Assembly (NCBI GenBank): GCA_028717405.1
Contig: JAQUNY010000002.1
Coordinates: 1 to 33,939, forward strand
Source: Eubacteriales bacterium
GTDB taxonomy: Bacteria > Bacillota > Clostridia > JAQUNY01
Reading direction: 5' to 3'
DNA length: 33,939 nucleotides
Shown here: in pieces, positions 14,401-22,157 of the stretch
How positions within the stretch are numbered: the stretch's first letter is position 1
Layout: each line of letters starts with the position of its first letter
The notes under the pieces: generated by a model
The model's database searches: none
What the model saw: only the letters and a program-made list of their open reading frames with translations
Told to the model about the DNA's origin: nothing
Position numbers and translations under genes: made by a program

Positions 14401-16202
14401 TGAAAACATATGGCGGAGTCCGCCCTGACCTGCTGAAAATAATATTGCCGTTTTTTATTCTCTGCGCGCTTTTAGCTTTTTCTTTATCTCTTGTTACTGG
14501 CCGCCTTTATATGCGTAATGTCGCGGAATCAAAAAATAATGCGGTGCTTTTTTGTGCCGGTGGCCATGAAGAACCATTTACCGAAATTGATTTCGGATTG
14601 CTTCATTCATATGGAATAAATGCGGTTGCGATAAGCCCCATAAGCCCTGTATACATTGATCATGATGTGATCAATAAGATAAAGGGTGCCGGTCTTGAAG
14701 TGGTGCTGAGGATACCCGGCCGGCTTCCTGCTCAAACTTCGGCCGATATTGTAAACAGGCACGGTATTAAATGTGTCATCCTGGATGCCCTCGAAGAAGC
14801 GCCTCCCGGAGACTACTGCGATATGCTGGCTGATTTCAGTGATTCGGGGGTATTCATTGGCCTTATTGAAGGCGAAAAACAGACCGGTTTTGTAAATGAT
14901 GAATACATTGCCGGATTTATTGAAAACAACTGTCCGGCAGCTGTACGCAAAGTATTTGACGCGGGAAATACCGGATACATAAATGATCCTGCCTCAGCTC
15001 TTTATATATGGTTGAGAAGCATAGTCGACAGAGGCAACAGGATCATAATAGTCAGTACTCCGGATCTGGAAGGCAACAACAATTCAGGAGAAGGTCTCCT
15101 GGAAAGCCGGGGATACAAAAGAGCTTCAAGTTCCGCAGATCTTACCCCATATATTCCGGAGCAGCGCGGCACCGATCCACTTATCCCGGCCGCGGTTTTC
15201 CTTCTGCTGTCATTTTCGATCATCTTGTTTTATTTTTCCATCCGCTCAAAATTGAGAGATCTTGGAAGAATATACGGGCTCAATGTCACCGAAGACAAAC
15301 TCCCTGTCTCCTGGCTTCATGCCGGCTTTGTATTTACAGCGGCGGGACTGTTTTTTTTGCCTCCCGGCGAAATAGCAGTTCTTGCCGTGACTTTGTTTTT
15401 TCCGTTTTTTGCAGCGACTGCCTTGATGCTCTCATCCACAAATACTTCCGGCAGGCCGTCGGCAAACGTTTTGACTGCGGCAGCATCATTTGCCGCATAT
15501 ATATTATTAAGCTTATTTGGCGGCCTGATGTCGGCTTCAGTGCTTTCAGGTTTCAGATATGCATCCGGCGCCGGGATTTATCTCGGCACATACCTCTCTT
15601 TTACAGGCCCGCTTCTTCTGTCGGCATTATTTTATGCTGAATATTCATCGATATGTTCATCCATATCCCGCATCACAGGATGCCAATGCCTGTCAATCCG
15701 AGGCCGGGGCTCGCGCAGTATTTATTTCACGAGGTTGCTTTTCAGGGCAGTTTCCATATCAGCACTTGCAGCCGTACTTTATATTTATCTTTCCAGAAGC
15801 GGCAATCATTCGATCCTGCCTGCATGGCCTTCTGAGATCCGCGTCAGGGAGTCCCTCGAATACCTTCTTCCTGTGCGTCCTCGTTTTAAGGAGTTCCTGG
15901 TTGCCTATCCCTGCGCCTTCCTGTTTCTCTGTCCTGTTTCCGGCAGACAGGGCAGGATGATCCCACCAGGTATGATATATAAATCAAAATCCGGATTCTA
16001 TCTGCGCCTGCTGCTGATATCAGGGATAACTGCCGGGAGCATTTCGATAATAAACAGCTTTTGCCACGGATTTACGCCTCTGTCAGTTTCATTTTCAAGA
16101 ACACTTTCCGGCATTTTCATCGGAGTTTTCATATGCTTTATACCCGTCGTTTTTTACAAATTGTTTCGTTTTGCCCGGGGAAGATCCCAAAGAGTAAAGT
16201 AA
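14400..16202 (+). CDS. DUF5693 family multi-pass membrane protein
   Basis: 600 residues from the ATG at 14400. It matches the DUF5693 family of Firmicutes, function unknown. An N-terminal membrane anchor (about 12-33) is followed by a soluble, probably extracellular region (about 35-260) with alternating strands and helices, for example GINAVAISPISPVYID and GLEVVLRIPGR. About eight hydrophobic segments then follow, with the conserved VRPRFKEFLVAYP motif near residue 493 just before a membrane segment. A TTG 15 nt upstream is in frame but neither start has a ribosome binding site; TATAAT ends only 6 nt before the ATG. The last 108 bp overlap the 3' end of hepT on the other strand. Relatives often lie beside cell-surface polysaccharide genes, which are not visible here. 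Confidence 0.8.
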   Translation: MKTYGGVRPDLLKIILPFFILCALLAFSLSLVTGRLYMRNVAESKNNAVLFCAGGHEEPFTEIDFGLLHSYGINAVAISPISPVYIDHDVINKIKGAGLEVVLRIPGRLPAQTSADIVNRHGIKCVILDALEEAPPGDYCDMLADFSDSGVFIGLIEGEKQTGFVNDEYIAGFIENNCPAAVRKVFDAGNTGYINDPASALYIWLRSIVDRGNRIIIVSTPDLEGNNNSGEGLLESRGYKRASSSADLTPYIPEQRGTDPLIPAAVFLLLSFSIILFYFSIRSKLRDLGRIYGLNVTEDKLPVSWLHAGFVFTAAGLFFLPPGEIAVLAVTLFFPFFAATALMLSSTNTSGRPSANVLTAAASFAAYILLSLFGGLMSASVLSGFRYASGAGIYLGTYLSFTGPLLLSALFYAEYSSICSSISRITGCQCLSIRGRGSRSIYFTRLLFRAVSISALAAVLYIYLSRSGNHSILPAWPSEIRVRESLEYLLPVRPRFKEFLVAYPCAFLFLCPVSGRQGRMIPPGMIYKSKSGFYLRLLLISGITAGSISIINSFCHGFTPLSVSFSRTLSGIFIGVFICFIPVVFYKLFRFARGRSQRVK

Positions 16203-17186
16203 TTCGGCGAGCAGCGGCAGGCCGGGATTCCACGGAAGCGTTTTTATAATGTGAAGCCCTTTGTCGACATATCTGTCGATCATCTTCAGTGTATATGCTA
16301 TGCCTCCATTATCCTTCACGATTTTAACGATCTTAGCGGCATCGTCTTCCCTTATCCTTCCGGCGCCTCTTTTTTCAGCTCTTACAGCCCCCGAAATAAA
16401 CCTGCGGAGTTCGCTGCTCCCCGACATTGTATAAATCAGCGGCAACGTATAAACGCCTTCGGTTATATCTTTTATTACAGGCTTTCCCTCAGCTTCCTCA
16501 TCTGATATAAAATCGTTCAGGTCATCTCTCATCTGGAAGGCCATACCATAGTAAAATCCATACCGTCCAAGTATTTTGACCAGTGATTTCTCACAGCCTG
16601 CAGACACTGCTCCCATCGCGCACGCCGCACTGAACAGCACCGCTGTTTTTCTGTAAATCCTTTTCAGATATGCCCTTGCCGAAATATTGATATCAAATCT
16701 CTGCAGATATTGATCCACTTCGCCTTCGCATATTAATTTCACCGCTTCCGCAGCCATGTCCGGCAGCTTATGACTATCAGCCGCCGCGTCTGTGGCTGCC
16801 GCTTCAGCTATCTTCAGGGAAGCCAGCATTGCTACAGCCCTGGTAAAAAGAAAATCTCCAGTGTAAATCGCCATATCCGGGCCGTACCCGGCAGATACCG
16901 TTATTTTGCCGCGTCTTGTTTCTGAACGGTCTATAACATCATCATGTATCAGGGTAGCCATGTGCAGGATCTCTATCGCACCGGCAAGCTTCCGGACTTC
17001 AGCGGCGTCAAAGCTGCCAAACCTTGAAGCTATCACGGCAAGAGCAGGTCTGATTCGTTTGCCTCCCGCCGCATTAAGGCCTGAACAGATTTTCGTGAGA
17101 AGCCTGTTACGGGATTTGATATTCTTATAAATGACTTTTTCCGTTTCATCTATTTCCTGTGCGATTTCAGGATAATTGCTCCACAA
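16095..17186 (-). CDS. hepT: Polyprenyl diphosphate synthase (heptaprenyl diphosphate synthase component II; DmkB-like)
   Basis: 363 residues; the family is usually about 320. It extends allylic diphosphates with isopentenyl diphosphate to make the menaquinone side chain. Visible: GGKRIRPAL (41-49), first Asp-rich motif DDVID (82-86) with RRGK after it, KTA near residue 180, and second Asp-rich motif FQMRDDLND (217-225). After LLAELLYSLGSS (to about 336) a hydrophilic tail of about 27 residues follows that is encoded in the region overlapping the DUF5693 gene. The start is TTG at 17186, 4 nt after the stop of the Gx-transporter gene, so translation is probably coupled. Its neighbours match the eet/dmk genes of Listeria, where the equivalent makes demethylmenaquinone for extracellular electron transfer. 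Confidence 0.88.
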   Translation of the reverse strand: MWSNYPEIAQEIDETEKVIYKNIKSRNRLLTKICSGLNAAGGKRIRPALAVIASRFGSFDAAEVRKLAGAIEILHMATLIHDDVIDRSETRRGKITVSAGYGPDMAIYTGDFLFTRAVAMLASLKIAEAAATDAAADSHKLPDMAAEAVKLICEGEVDQYLQRFDINISARAYLKRIYRKTAVLFSAACAMGAVSAGCEKSLVKILGRYGFYYGMAFQMRDDLNDFISDEEAEGKPVIKDITEGVYTLPLIYTMSGSSELRRFISGAVRAEKRGAGRIREDDAAKIVKIVKDNGGIAYTLKMIDRYVDKGLHIIKTLPWNPGLPLLAELLYSLGSSPGKTKQFVKNDGYKAYENSDENAGKCS

Positions 17187-17190
17187 AGCT

Positions 17191-17727
17191 TTAATTCCGC
17201 CTTTCAGGTATATTGACAGTCCTGCCGATCACCCTCAGTATCATCTGAGTGGATATCCCGGTCAGTATCCCCATAAGCACACCTGATATCATCAGTACCG
17301 GCAGATACGAAAATACAGCCGCTTCTTTCATTACAAGTGCTGCAACGGCAAGCTGGCCGATATTATGCATTATTGATCCGGCAATACTGACACCTGCAAT
17401 GTTGAATACTCCGGACAGCTTCCGGTGGAAAAAATACATTACGCATATGCTGAGCAACCCTCCTGCAAGGCTGAAAGAGAACATAAAAAGGCTTCCGGCT
17501 GCAAAAGCCGTCGCCATGGTCCTTATAAGCATGATCAGGACAGCCTCGCCAAAACCCCAAATAATAATGGCTGTAAGAGATATGACATTTGCCAGCCCCG
17601 GCTTTATTCCCGGGACGGGTACAGGGATCGGGAACAGGTTCTCCAGTATCGAAAGCATGATGGCAATAGAAGCCATTAACGCAAGAAGTACAAGTTTTCT
17701 GGTCCCGCATATAGTTTTGCTCTTCAA
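17191..17727 (-). CDS. Gx transporter family / heptaprenyl diphosphate synthase component I family protein (EetB-like)
   Basis: 178 residues, almost all hydrophobic: five or six membrane segments with few charges between. LENLFPIPVPVPGIKPGLAN and SLAGGLLS fit the family once called heptaprenyl diphosphate synthase component I and now Gx transporter, which resembles ECF-transporter substrate-binding subunits. In Listeria the member EetB belongs to the flavin-based extracellular electron transfer system; its molecular role is unsettled. The start is TTG at 17727 with only a weak GGCGGCAG site. It lies 44 bp after the NusG-domain-II gene and 4 bp before hepT, an order that points to quinone or redox function rather than simple solute uptake. 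Confidence 0.85.
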   Translation of the reverse strand: MKSKTICGTRKLVLLALMASIAIMLSILENLFPIPVPVPGIKPGLANVISLTAIIIWGFGEAVLIMLIRTMATAFAAGSLFMFSFSLAGGLLSICVMYFFHRKLSGVFNIAGVSIAGSIMHNIGQLAVAALVMKEAAVFSYLPVLMISGVLMGILTGISTQMILRVIGRTVNIPERRN

Positions 17728-17771
17728 AATTTCTGCCGCCTTGCCTGTATAATAGTCAATCAGCCCTTGTA

Positions 17772-18158
17772 TCAGTACGCCTTTATGTCCACATCCCGGT
17801 TTTCAGTGCTTTCGGTGCCCGTGTCTCCGCTTTGCACAATTTTTATCAAAGTCCTGTTGGGAATACATACAGCCATCTGTCCGGGCATCGAAAGCCACCC
17901 GGCGCCAACACAAATTTTATCCGGGCACGAGGAGCTCTCAAACCTGATCCGCCCTTTTTCAGCCAGGACTGACTGTTCACAGGCACCGCTGACCGGGATC
18001 CTTCTTTGTCCTTCCACCTCATCCAGCGCGATCCTGTAAATTATCCGGTCATCCTGCTTTACTATAGCCACAAGCGAACCGGAGGACACAGCACCTTCAG
18101 AAACCGCATGGTTAATTATTATACCGGTTATGGCTATGGCAGTTATAACGGCGGCCAT
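17772..18158 (-). CDS. NusG domain II-containing protein (EetA-like), N-terminus uncertain
   Basis: 128 residues from the ATG at 18158. A single membrane segment (about 1-20) is followed by a NusG domain II (DUF1312) fold: AIVKQDDRIIYRIALDE, then the hallmark SSCPDKICVGAGWLSMPGQ with its two Cys and the IPNRTLIKI strand. The domain should lie outside the membrane. The family is the one I associate with EetA of Listeria. The start is a problem: this ATG has no ribosome binding site and falls inside the hydrophobic segment, and the same frame is open back to 18237 without ATG, GTG or TTG, coding SKKNGRTFGKADII just before. A well-formed start exists in another frame around 18246-18261; one base fewer in the CCC run at 18204-18206 would join them. 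Confidence 0.8.
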   Translation of the reverse strand: MAAVITAIAITGIIINHAVSEGAVSSGSLVAIVKQDDRIIYRIALDEVEGQRRIPVSGACEQSVLAEKGRIRFESSSCPDKICVGAGWLSMPGQMAVCIPNRTLIKIVQSGDTGTESTENRDVDIKAY

Positions 18159-18330
18159 AATTATGTCTGCTTTTCCAAAGGTCCTGCCGTTTTTTTTACT
18201 GATCCCTCCGTTTATTCGCGTTCTCCTCTTCCCTGTCTATTCTCATTTTCCTGATTTTCACACACATCCTGCCTGTGATATCCGGAGTCCGACGGCAGTC
18301 TCATGCTGCAGGACTCATCATGTGCCTGAA

Positions 18331-18359
18331 TTGCATTTTGTACCTGTATATAATATAAT
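18331..18359 (+). promoter_or_regulatory. Promoter candidate for the NADH dehydrogenase gene
   Basis: TTGCAT (18331-18336) and TATAAT (18354-18359) are separated by 17 nt. It would give an unusually long leader of about 268 nt. A weaker candidate, TTGTCA near 18587 with TAATGA 16 nt later, lies closer to the gene. Confidence 0.5.
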
Positions 18360-18417
18360 AACGGGACAGAAATATACACAGGATATCAAGTAGTTACTGT
18401 ACAATAAATGTTATACC

Positions 18418-18459
18418 AACATCTGTGAATATGCAAACATCAATAAACAGGTAAACATC
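18418..18459. repeat. Three AACATC elements at exact 18-bp spacing
   Basis: AACATC starts at 18418, 18436 and 18454. A further AA at positions 11-12 of each 18-bp unit is shared; the rest differs. The arrangement could be direct-repeat binding sites downstream of the promoter candidate, or chance in AT-rich DNA. Confidence 0.4.
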
Positions 18460-18633
18460 CTGAAATCAAGTCGATTCAATACATCTGAGCCGCAGCTTGA
18501 ATATAAAAAAACAAACCGCAAAAAAATGAAAAATTTTAGCTTACAGATCATCAGAAAGGGTATATATCTCATTAATGAAAATTTTATTGTCAAAAATTTG
18601 TCGATATCTAATGAAAGGGCGGTCGTTTAACAG

Positions 18634-20439
18634 ATGAGTAAAAAAGTCGTAATACTCGGAGCCGGGTATGCCGGAATAGAAGCAGCGCTCAAGCTTCATA
18701 AAAACATGAAGAAGGAAGATGACATAGAAATCTCGCTCATCGATAAGAACAGCTATCATACCCTGTTGACCGAGCTGCATGAAGTCGCCGGAAACCGGAT
18801 CCCCGAGGAGGGCATCAGAGTTCCGCTTAAAGAAATATTTAAGTATACCGGCGTTAAAATCATACAGGATGAAATTGACAATATCGATTTTAAATCCGGC
18901 GTAATATCTTCCTTAAAAAACAAATATGCATATGACTATCTGATAATGGCTACGGGCAGCCAGCCTAATTATTACGGTATTCCCGGAATGGAGGAGAACT
19001 GTTTCCCTCTCTGGTCCTATGAAAATGCAATAACCATACGCGAGCATATCAAAGCATGCTTCAATAAAGCTTCATATATCAAGGAACCCGCCGCACGTAA
19101 AAAGCTGCTTACCTTTGTTATTGGCGGTGCAGGATTCACAGGCGTTGAAATGGCAGGCGAGCTTGCCCAGTGGAAAAAGTCTCTCTGCCGTGAGTACGGC
19201 ATCCCGTCAGATGAGCCCGAAATCTACCTTGTAGAAGCGCTGCCGAAAATCCTCAGCAATCTCAAAGATAAAAGCATCAATAAAGCAATGAATTATCTGG
19301 AGAAAAAGCTTGGAGTCAAAGTTCTGCTGAACTGCTCAATATCAGCTCTTTCACCTGATGAAATAAGCTTTGCCTCACGGGAGCCGCTCCCGTCAACCAC
19401 CCTTATATGGACTGCCGGCGTAAAGGCAAGCTGTCCGGAAGACGGAGGAGAATCAGACAAAGCTAAATCCTCCCGTATCATTGTTAATGAATACACGCAG
19501 ACAAAACATGAAAATGTGTACGCAGCAGGAGATCTGTGCTTCTTTGATGACAGCGGATGCGCGCTTCCCGCCCTTGTCGAGACCGCCCTCCAGACAGGCA
19601 AGACCGCGGCACTCAATATACTGGCGTCCGTAAGAAGTCAGCCTCAGCAAAAACTTGTTCCCAAACTCCACGGTGTAATGGTTTCAATAGGCAGCTTTTT
19701 TGCGGTTTCGGAATTAATGGGAGTCGAGTATCCCCGTCTGATTTCCATGATGTTCAAATATCTTGTAAATGTCCATTATTTATTTGGGATCGGCGGTTTT
19801 GAACTCGTAATAAGGTATCTTAAGCATGAATTTATAGAAAAGAAGCAGAAAAAGCTGCTTCCCGAAAAACACTACTCAGTCAGAAACCAGGCTTTCTGGC
19901 TCGTTCCCATAAGGCTTTTCCTTGGATACAGCTGGCTTGTTGAAGGTATAAACAAGGTCAAAGACGGCTGGTTTTCAAAAGCCCTGCTCGCGGGCTCACC
20001 TTCCTATGGCTCGGTATCGGCTGTATCAGGCGCAACAGCAGACGCTGTATCGACCGCTTCGGTCACCGAAACAGGCGAGGCAGTTTTCAGAATAGTCGCA
20101 GACCACACTCCGGGCTGGTATGAATGGATAGCGGAAACGATCGTCATACCAAACGCGCTTTTCTTCCAGATAGTAATAGTCCTTGCAGAACTGGCCATAG
20201 GCGCGGCGCTTATATCAGGGACCTTCACGTTTATAGCAGCCCTTGGCGCACTTGCACTTAATGTCAATTTCCTGCTCTCCACCGGCATGTATGAATACAA
20301 CTACTGGTATATCCCGGCTGCCCTCTGCGTACTCGGCGGCGCCGGCAGAGCTTTCGGCCTGGACTATTATATTATGCCCTGGCTAATGAAACAATGGCGT
20401 TACCTGGCACGGAACAGAAAACTGAAATTGAGGCTTTGA
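18634..20439 (+). CDS. ndh2: Type II NADH dehydrogenase (FAD/NAD(P) oxidoreductase) with C-terminal DoxX-like membrane domain
   Basis: 601 residues. Type II NADH dehydrogenases pass electrons from NADH to quinone without pumping ions. Residues 1 to about 400 are the two-dinucleotide fold: FAD site VVILGAGYAGIEA (GxGxxG at 9-14), LIMATGSQPNYYGIPG, NAD site VIGGAGFTGVEMAGEL (about 162-177), and NVYAAGDLCFFD near 294-305. From about 418 a DoxX-type membrane domain begins (RLFLGYSWLVEGINKVKDGW), with four hydrophobic segments and a Ser/Ala/Thr-rich loop (about 450-475). Ordinary Ndh of about 400 residues lacks it; Listeria Ndh2 of the extracellular electron transfer locus is reported to carry an added membrane domain. 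Divergent from the NusG-II/Gx/hepT genes; its stop is 4 bp from that of the convergent small gene. Confidence 0.88.
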   Translation: MSKKVVILGAGYAGIEAALKLHKNMKKEDDIEISLIDKNSYHTLLTELHEVAGNRIPEEGIRVPLKEIFKYTGVKIIQDEIDNIDFKSGVISSLKNKYAYDYLIMATGSQPNYYGIPGMEENCFPLWSYENAITIREHIKACFNKASYIKEPAARKKLLTFVIGGAGFTGVEMAGELAQWKKSLCREYGIPSDEPEIYLVEALPKILSNLKDKSINKAMNYLEKKLGVKVLLNCSISALSPDEISFASREPLPSTTLIWTAGVKASCPEDGGESDKAKSSRIIVNEYTQTKHENVYAAGDLCFFDDSGCALPALVETALQTGKTAALNILASVRSQPQQKLVPKLHGVMVSIGSFFAVSELMGVEYPRLISMMFKYLVNVHYLFGIGGFELVIRYLKHEFIEKKQKKLLPEKHYSVRNQAFWLVPIRLFLGYSWLVEGINKVKDGWFSKALLAGSPSYGSVSAVSGATADAVSTASVTETGEAVFRIVADHTPGWYEWIAETIVIPNALFFQIVIVLAELAIGAALISGTFTFIAALGALALNVNFLLSTGMYEYNYWYIPAALCVLGGAGRAFGLDYYIMPWLMKQWRYLARNRKLKLRL

Positions 20440-20443
20440 TCGC

Positions 20444-20821
20444 TCATTCTCCGCCATTTAGCCTGTCAAGTATGAACTTTTGAATAAAGTCTGCGGAGAA
20501 TGGCAGCTCGATTTTTGTGTTCCCTGAAACGAGAAATTTTTTGGTTTCGCCATCAACCTGTTCGTCTACAATGCGGATATCCTTCACATCAATCGAATAC
20601 TCCTTGCCCTTAAGAGTCAGCGTCGCCTCAGATCCTTCAATTTTAAATGAGGGTGCGTTGCTGAAAAAGACAAGCACGCCCCCCAGCAGCACTGCAATAA
20701 TGGCAAATTTGAAGATTTTTTTGGCGGCATATGCAACCACAACAAGAAGCACAACTCCGATGACAATGGGTATTAAAACTTTTGGATCCGTAAAATTGAT
20801 ACCTTTGAGATAATCCAGCAT
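20444..20821 (-). CDS. Small two-helix membrane protein of unknown function
   Basis: 125 residues; not recognised. A short N-terminus is followed by two membrane segments (about 15-32 and 36-50), then a soluble part rich in short strands: FKIEGSEATLTLKGKEYSI, DIRIVDEQVDG and FLVSGNTKIELPF, ending in an amphipathic helix. The strand pattern suggests a small beta-sandwich or barrel attached to the membrane. The start ATG at 20821 has AAAGGAGG before it and lies one base after the hisC stop, so it is translationally coupled to hisC; a longer frame to 20869 lies inside hisC and is rejected. It converges with the NADH dehydrogenase gene with 4 bp between stops. Confidence 0.7.
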   Translation of the reverse strand: MLDYLKGINFTDPKVLIPIVIGVVLLVVVAYAAKKIFKFAIIAVLLGGVLVFFSNAPSFKIEGSEATLTLKGKEYSIDVKDIRIVDEQVDGETKKFLVSGNTKIELPFSADFIQKFILDRLNGGE

Positions 20822-20822
20822 T

Positions 20823-21920
20823 TTACATTCCTCCTTTTTTCTTTTCCAGTATCTCATGAATTTTGTCAATCAGAATGTCCATTTCGCCGTCGCTTCCAAT
20901 TGTTATCCTGAGGTGATCCTCAATGCCGGGCTTGTCAAAATGCCTTACAAGAATGCCTCTCTCTCTGAGAAGGTCATAAAATTCACGCCCCCGGATATCT
21001 TTATGTGAAACGAAAATGAAATTCGCACCCGATTCAGTAACTTTAAAACCAAGCCCCCTGAAAACAGGGATGACGCGTTCCCTTGTTTTTATGATCCTTT
21101 CCCTGATCCCCCTGTAGTAAACACTATCAGCCACAGCTGCCTCAGCTGCAGCGAGAGATACCCTGTCCGCGACATATGAATTAAATGAGTTCTTGATCCT
21201 GGCAAGCGCCTCGATCAGATGCCCGCCTCCCGCTGCATACCCTATCCTCATTCCGGCCAGGCTGTGGGATTTTGAAAAAGTCTTTATTACGAGCAGATTC
21301 GGATATTCTTCGACTTTTCCGGCCATCGAGGCACTTTCCTGCCCTGTTCCGGCAAAATCCACATATGCCTCATCAATTATCGTGACAGTTTCAGGATTGG
21401 CTTCAAGTATCCTGCAGATATCTTTCCCGGGCATCATGACTGCCGTCGGCGCGTTTGGATTAGGAAAAATAATGCCTCCCCTGGGAGCCTGCGAGCAATA
21501 CTCACCGACATCGATGCAAAAATCTTCCCCAAGCGGCACCTTCACATACCGGATCCCAAAAAGCGCGCAATATGACTCGTAAAAGCTGTATGTGAATTCA
21601 GGAAAATATATCGGTTCATTTTTCTTAAAAAACGCCAGAAAAGCAAATGCAAGCATTTCGTCTGAACCATTCGAAATATATATATTACTTCGTTTAAGCC
21701 CTTCATATTGCGCCAGCCTGTCCCTGAGGTCCTCGCACTCAGGCTGCGGATAAAGCCTGAGATCCTCACCGGCTGCTTCCCTCGCCGCTTTGATGACCGC
21801 AGGGGATGGCGGGTAAGGATTCTCGTTTGTATTCAGTTTTATAAACTTTCTGTCAGCAGGCTGTTCTCCGGGGGTGTAAGGCTTGATCCCCGCGACGAAG
21901 CTGCTCCAGTATTTATTCAA
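20823..21920 (-). CDS. hisC: Histidinol-phosphate aminotransferase
   Basis: 365 residues, normal for HisC. PLP-dependent class I/II aminotransferase that converts imidazole acetol phosphate and glutamate to histidinol phosphate. Visible: KLNTNENPYPPSP (28-40), LYPQP, YISNGSDEML, DEAYVDF with the Asp that holds the PLP nitrogen (D183), and TFSKSHSLAGMRIGYA with Lys217 as the PLP lysine; the C-terminus has GILVRHF and LRITIGS. The start is TTG at 21920 with GGAGG upstream. No other his gene is near; lone hisC genes often act also on aromatic amino acids, so a role in Phe/Tyr transamination is possible. Promoter candidate at 21963-21991. Confidence 0.9.
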   Translation of the reverse strand: MNKYWSSFVAGIKPYTPGEQPADRKFIKLNTNENPYPPSPAVIKAAREAAGEDLRLYPQPECEDLRDRLAQYEGLKRSNIYISNGSDEMLAFAFLAFFKKNEPIYFPEFTYSFYESYCALFGIRYVKVPLGEDFCIDVGEYCSQAPRGGIIFPNPNAPTAVMMPGKDICRILEANPETVTIIDEAYVDFAGTGQESASMAGKVEEYPNLLVIKTFSKSHSLAGMRIGYAAGGGHLIEALARIKNSFNSYVADRVSLAAAEAAVADSVYYRGIRERIIKTRERVIPVFRGLGFKVTESGANFIFVSHKDIRGREFYDLLRERGILVRHFDKPGIEDHLRITIGSDGEMDILIDKIHEILEKKKGGM

Positions 21921-21962
21921 AATCCTGCCTCCGGGTGAAATTTATTTCTGCCGCGTAATCAT

Positions 21963-21991
21963 ATATTATAAAAATATTAACACATTGTAAA
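21963..21991 (-). promoter_or_regulatory. Promoter candidate for hisC
   Basis: TTTACA (21991-21986) and TAATAT (21968-21963) are 17 nt apart; an overlapping TATAAT lies at 15 nt. The leader would be about 35 nt. Confidence 0.45.
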
Positions 21992-22028
21992 GAAATTATA
22001 AAAGCATGGTCTTTCAACACTCTCTACA

Positions 22029-22057
22029 TTGTAATTGCTGCTTCCTGTTTATATAAT
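22029..22057 (+). promoter_or_regulatory. Promoter for the DUF58-transglutaminase pair
   Basis: TTGTAA (22029-22034) and a perfect TATAAT (22052-22057) are 17 nt apart. The leader of about 94 nt is GC-richer, with GGGCCGCGGG and repeated ACAGGC/ACAGACAGGC motifs, but I could not settle a clear stem. Confidence 0.6.
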
Positions 22058-22157
22058 GAATACACCGGGCCGCGGGTACAGGCAGACAAACACAGACAGG
22101 CCGGCACAGCATCGCGGAAAGTCGCAGAGAAATGTATAAAAGGTATAGGGGATATAT

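Larger units (their letters stand above)
18159..18633. promoter_or_regulatory. 475-bp divergent intergenic region between the NusG-II and NADH dehydrogenase genes
   Basis: I see no complete gene. 18159-18261 holds the disputed N-terminus of the NusG-II gene. 18286-18315 can form a modest hairpin (AGTCC/GGACT with an inner GCAG/CTGC). 18331-18359 is a plus-strand promoter candidate, and its AT-rich TATATAATATAATA block could also offer -10 elements on the minus strand. 18418-18459 carries AACATC three times at 18-bp spacing. The rest up to 18633 is very AT-rich and would be a leader of about 268 nt if the promoter is right; no known riboswitch was recognised. Confidence 0.5.

Noticed and set aside
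18286..18315. Hairpin as a terminator in the divergent redox region
   Set aside because: The stem is interrupted and no T-tract follows on either strand.
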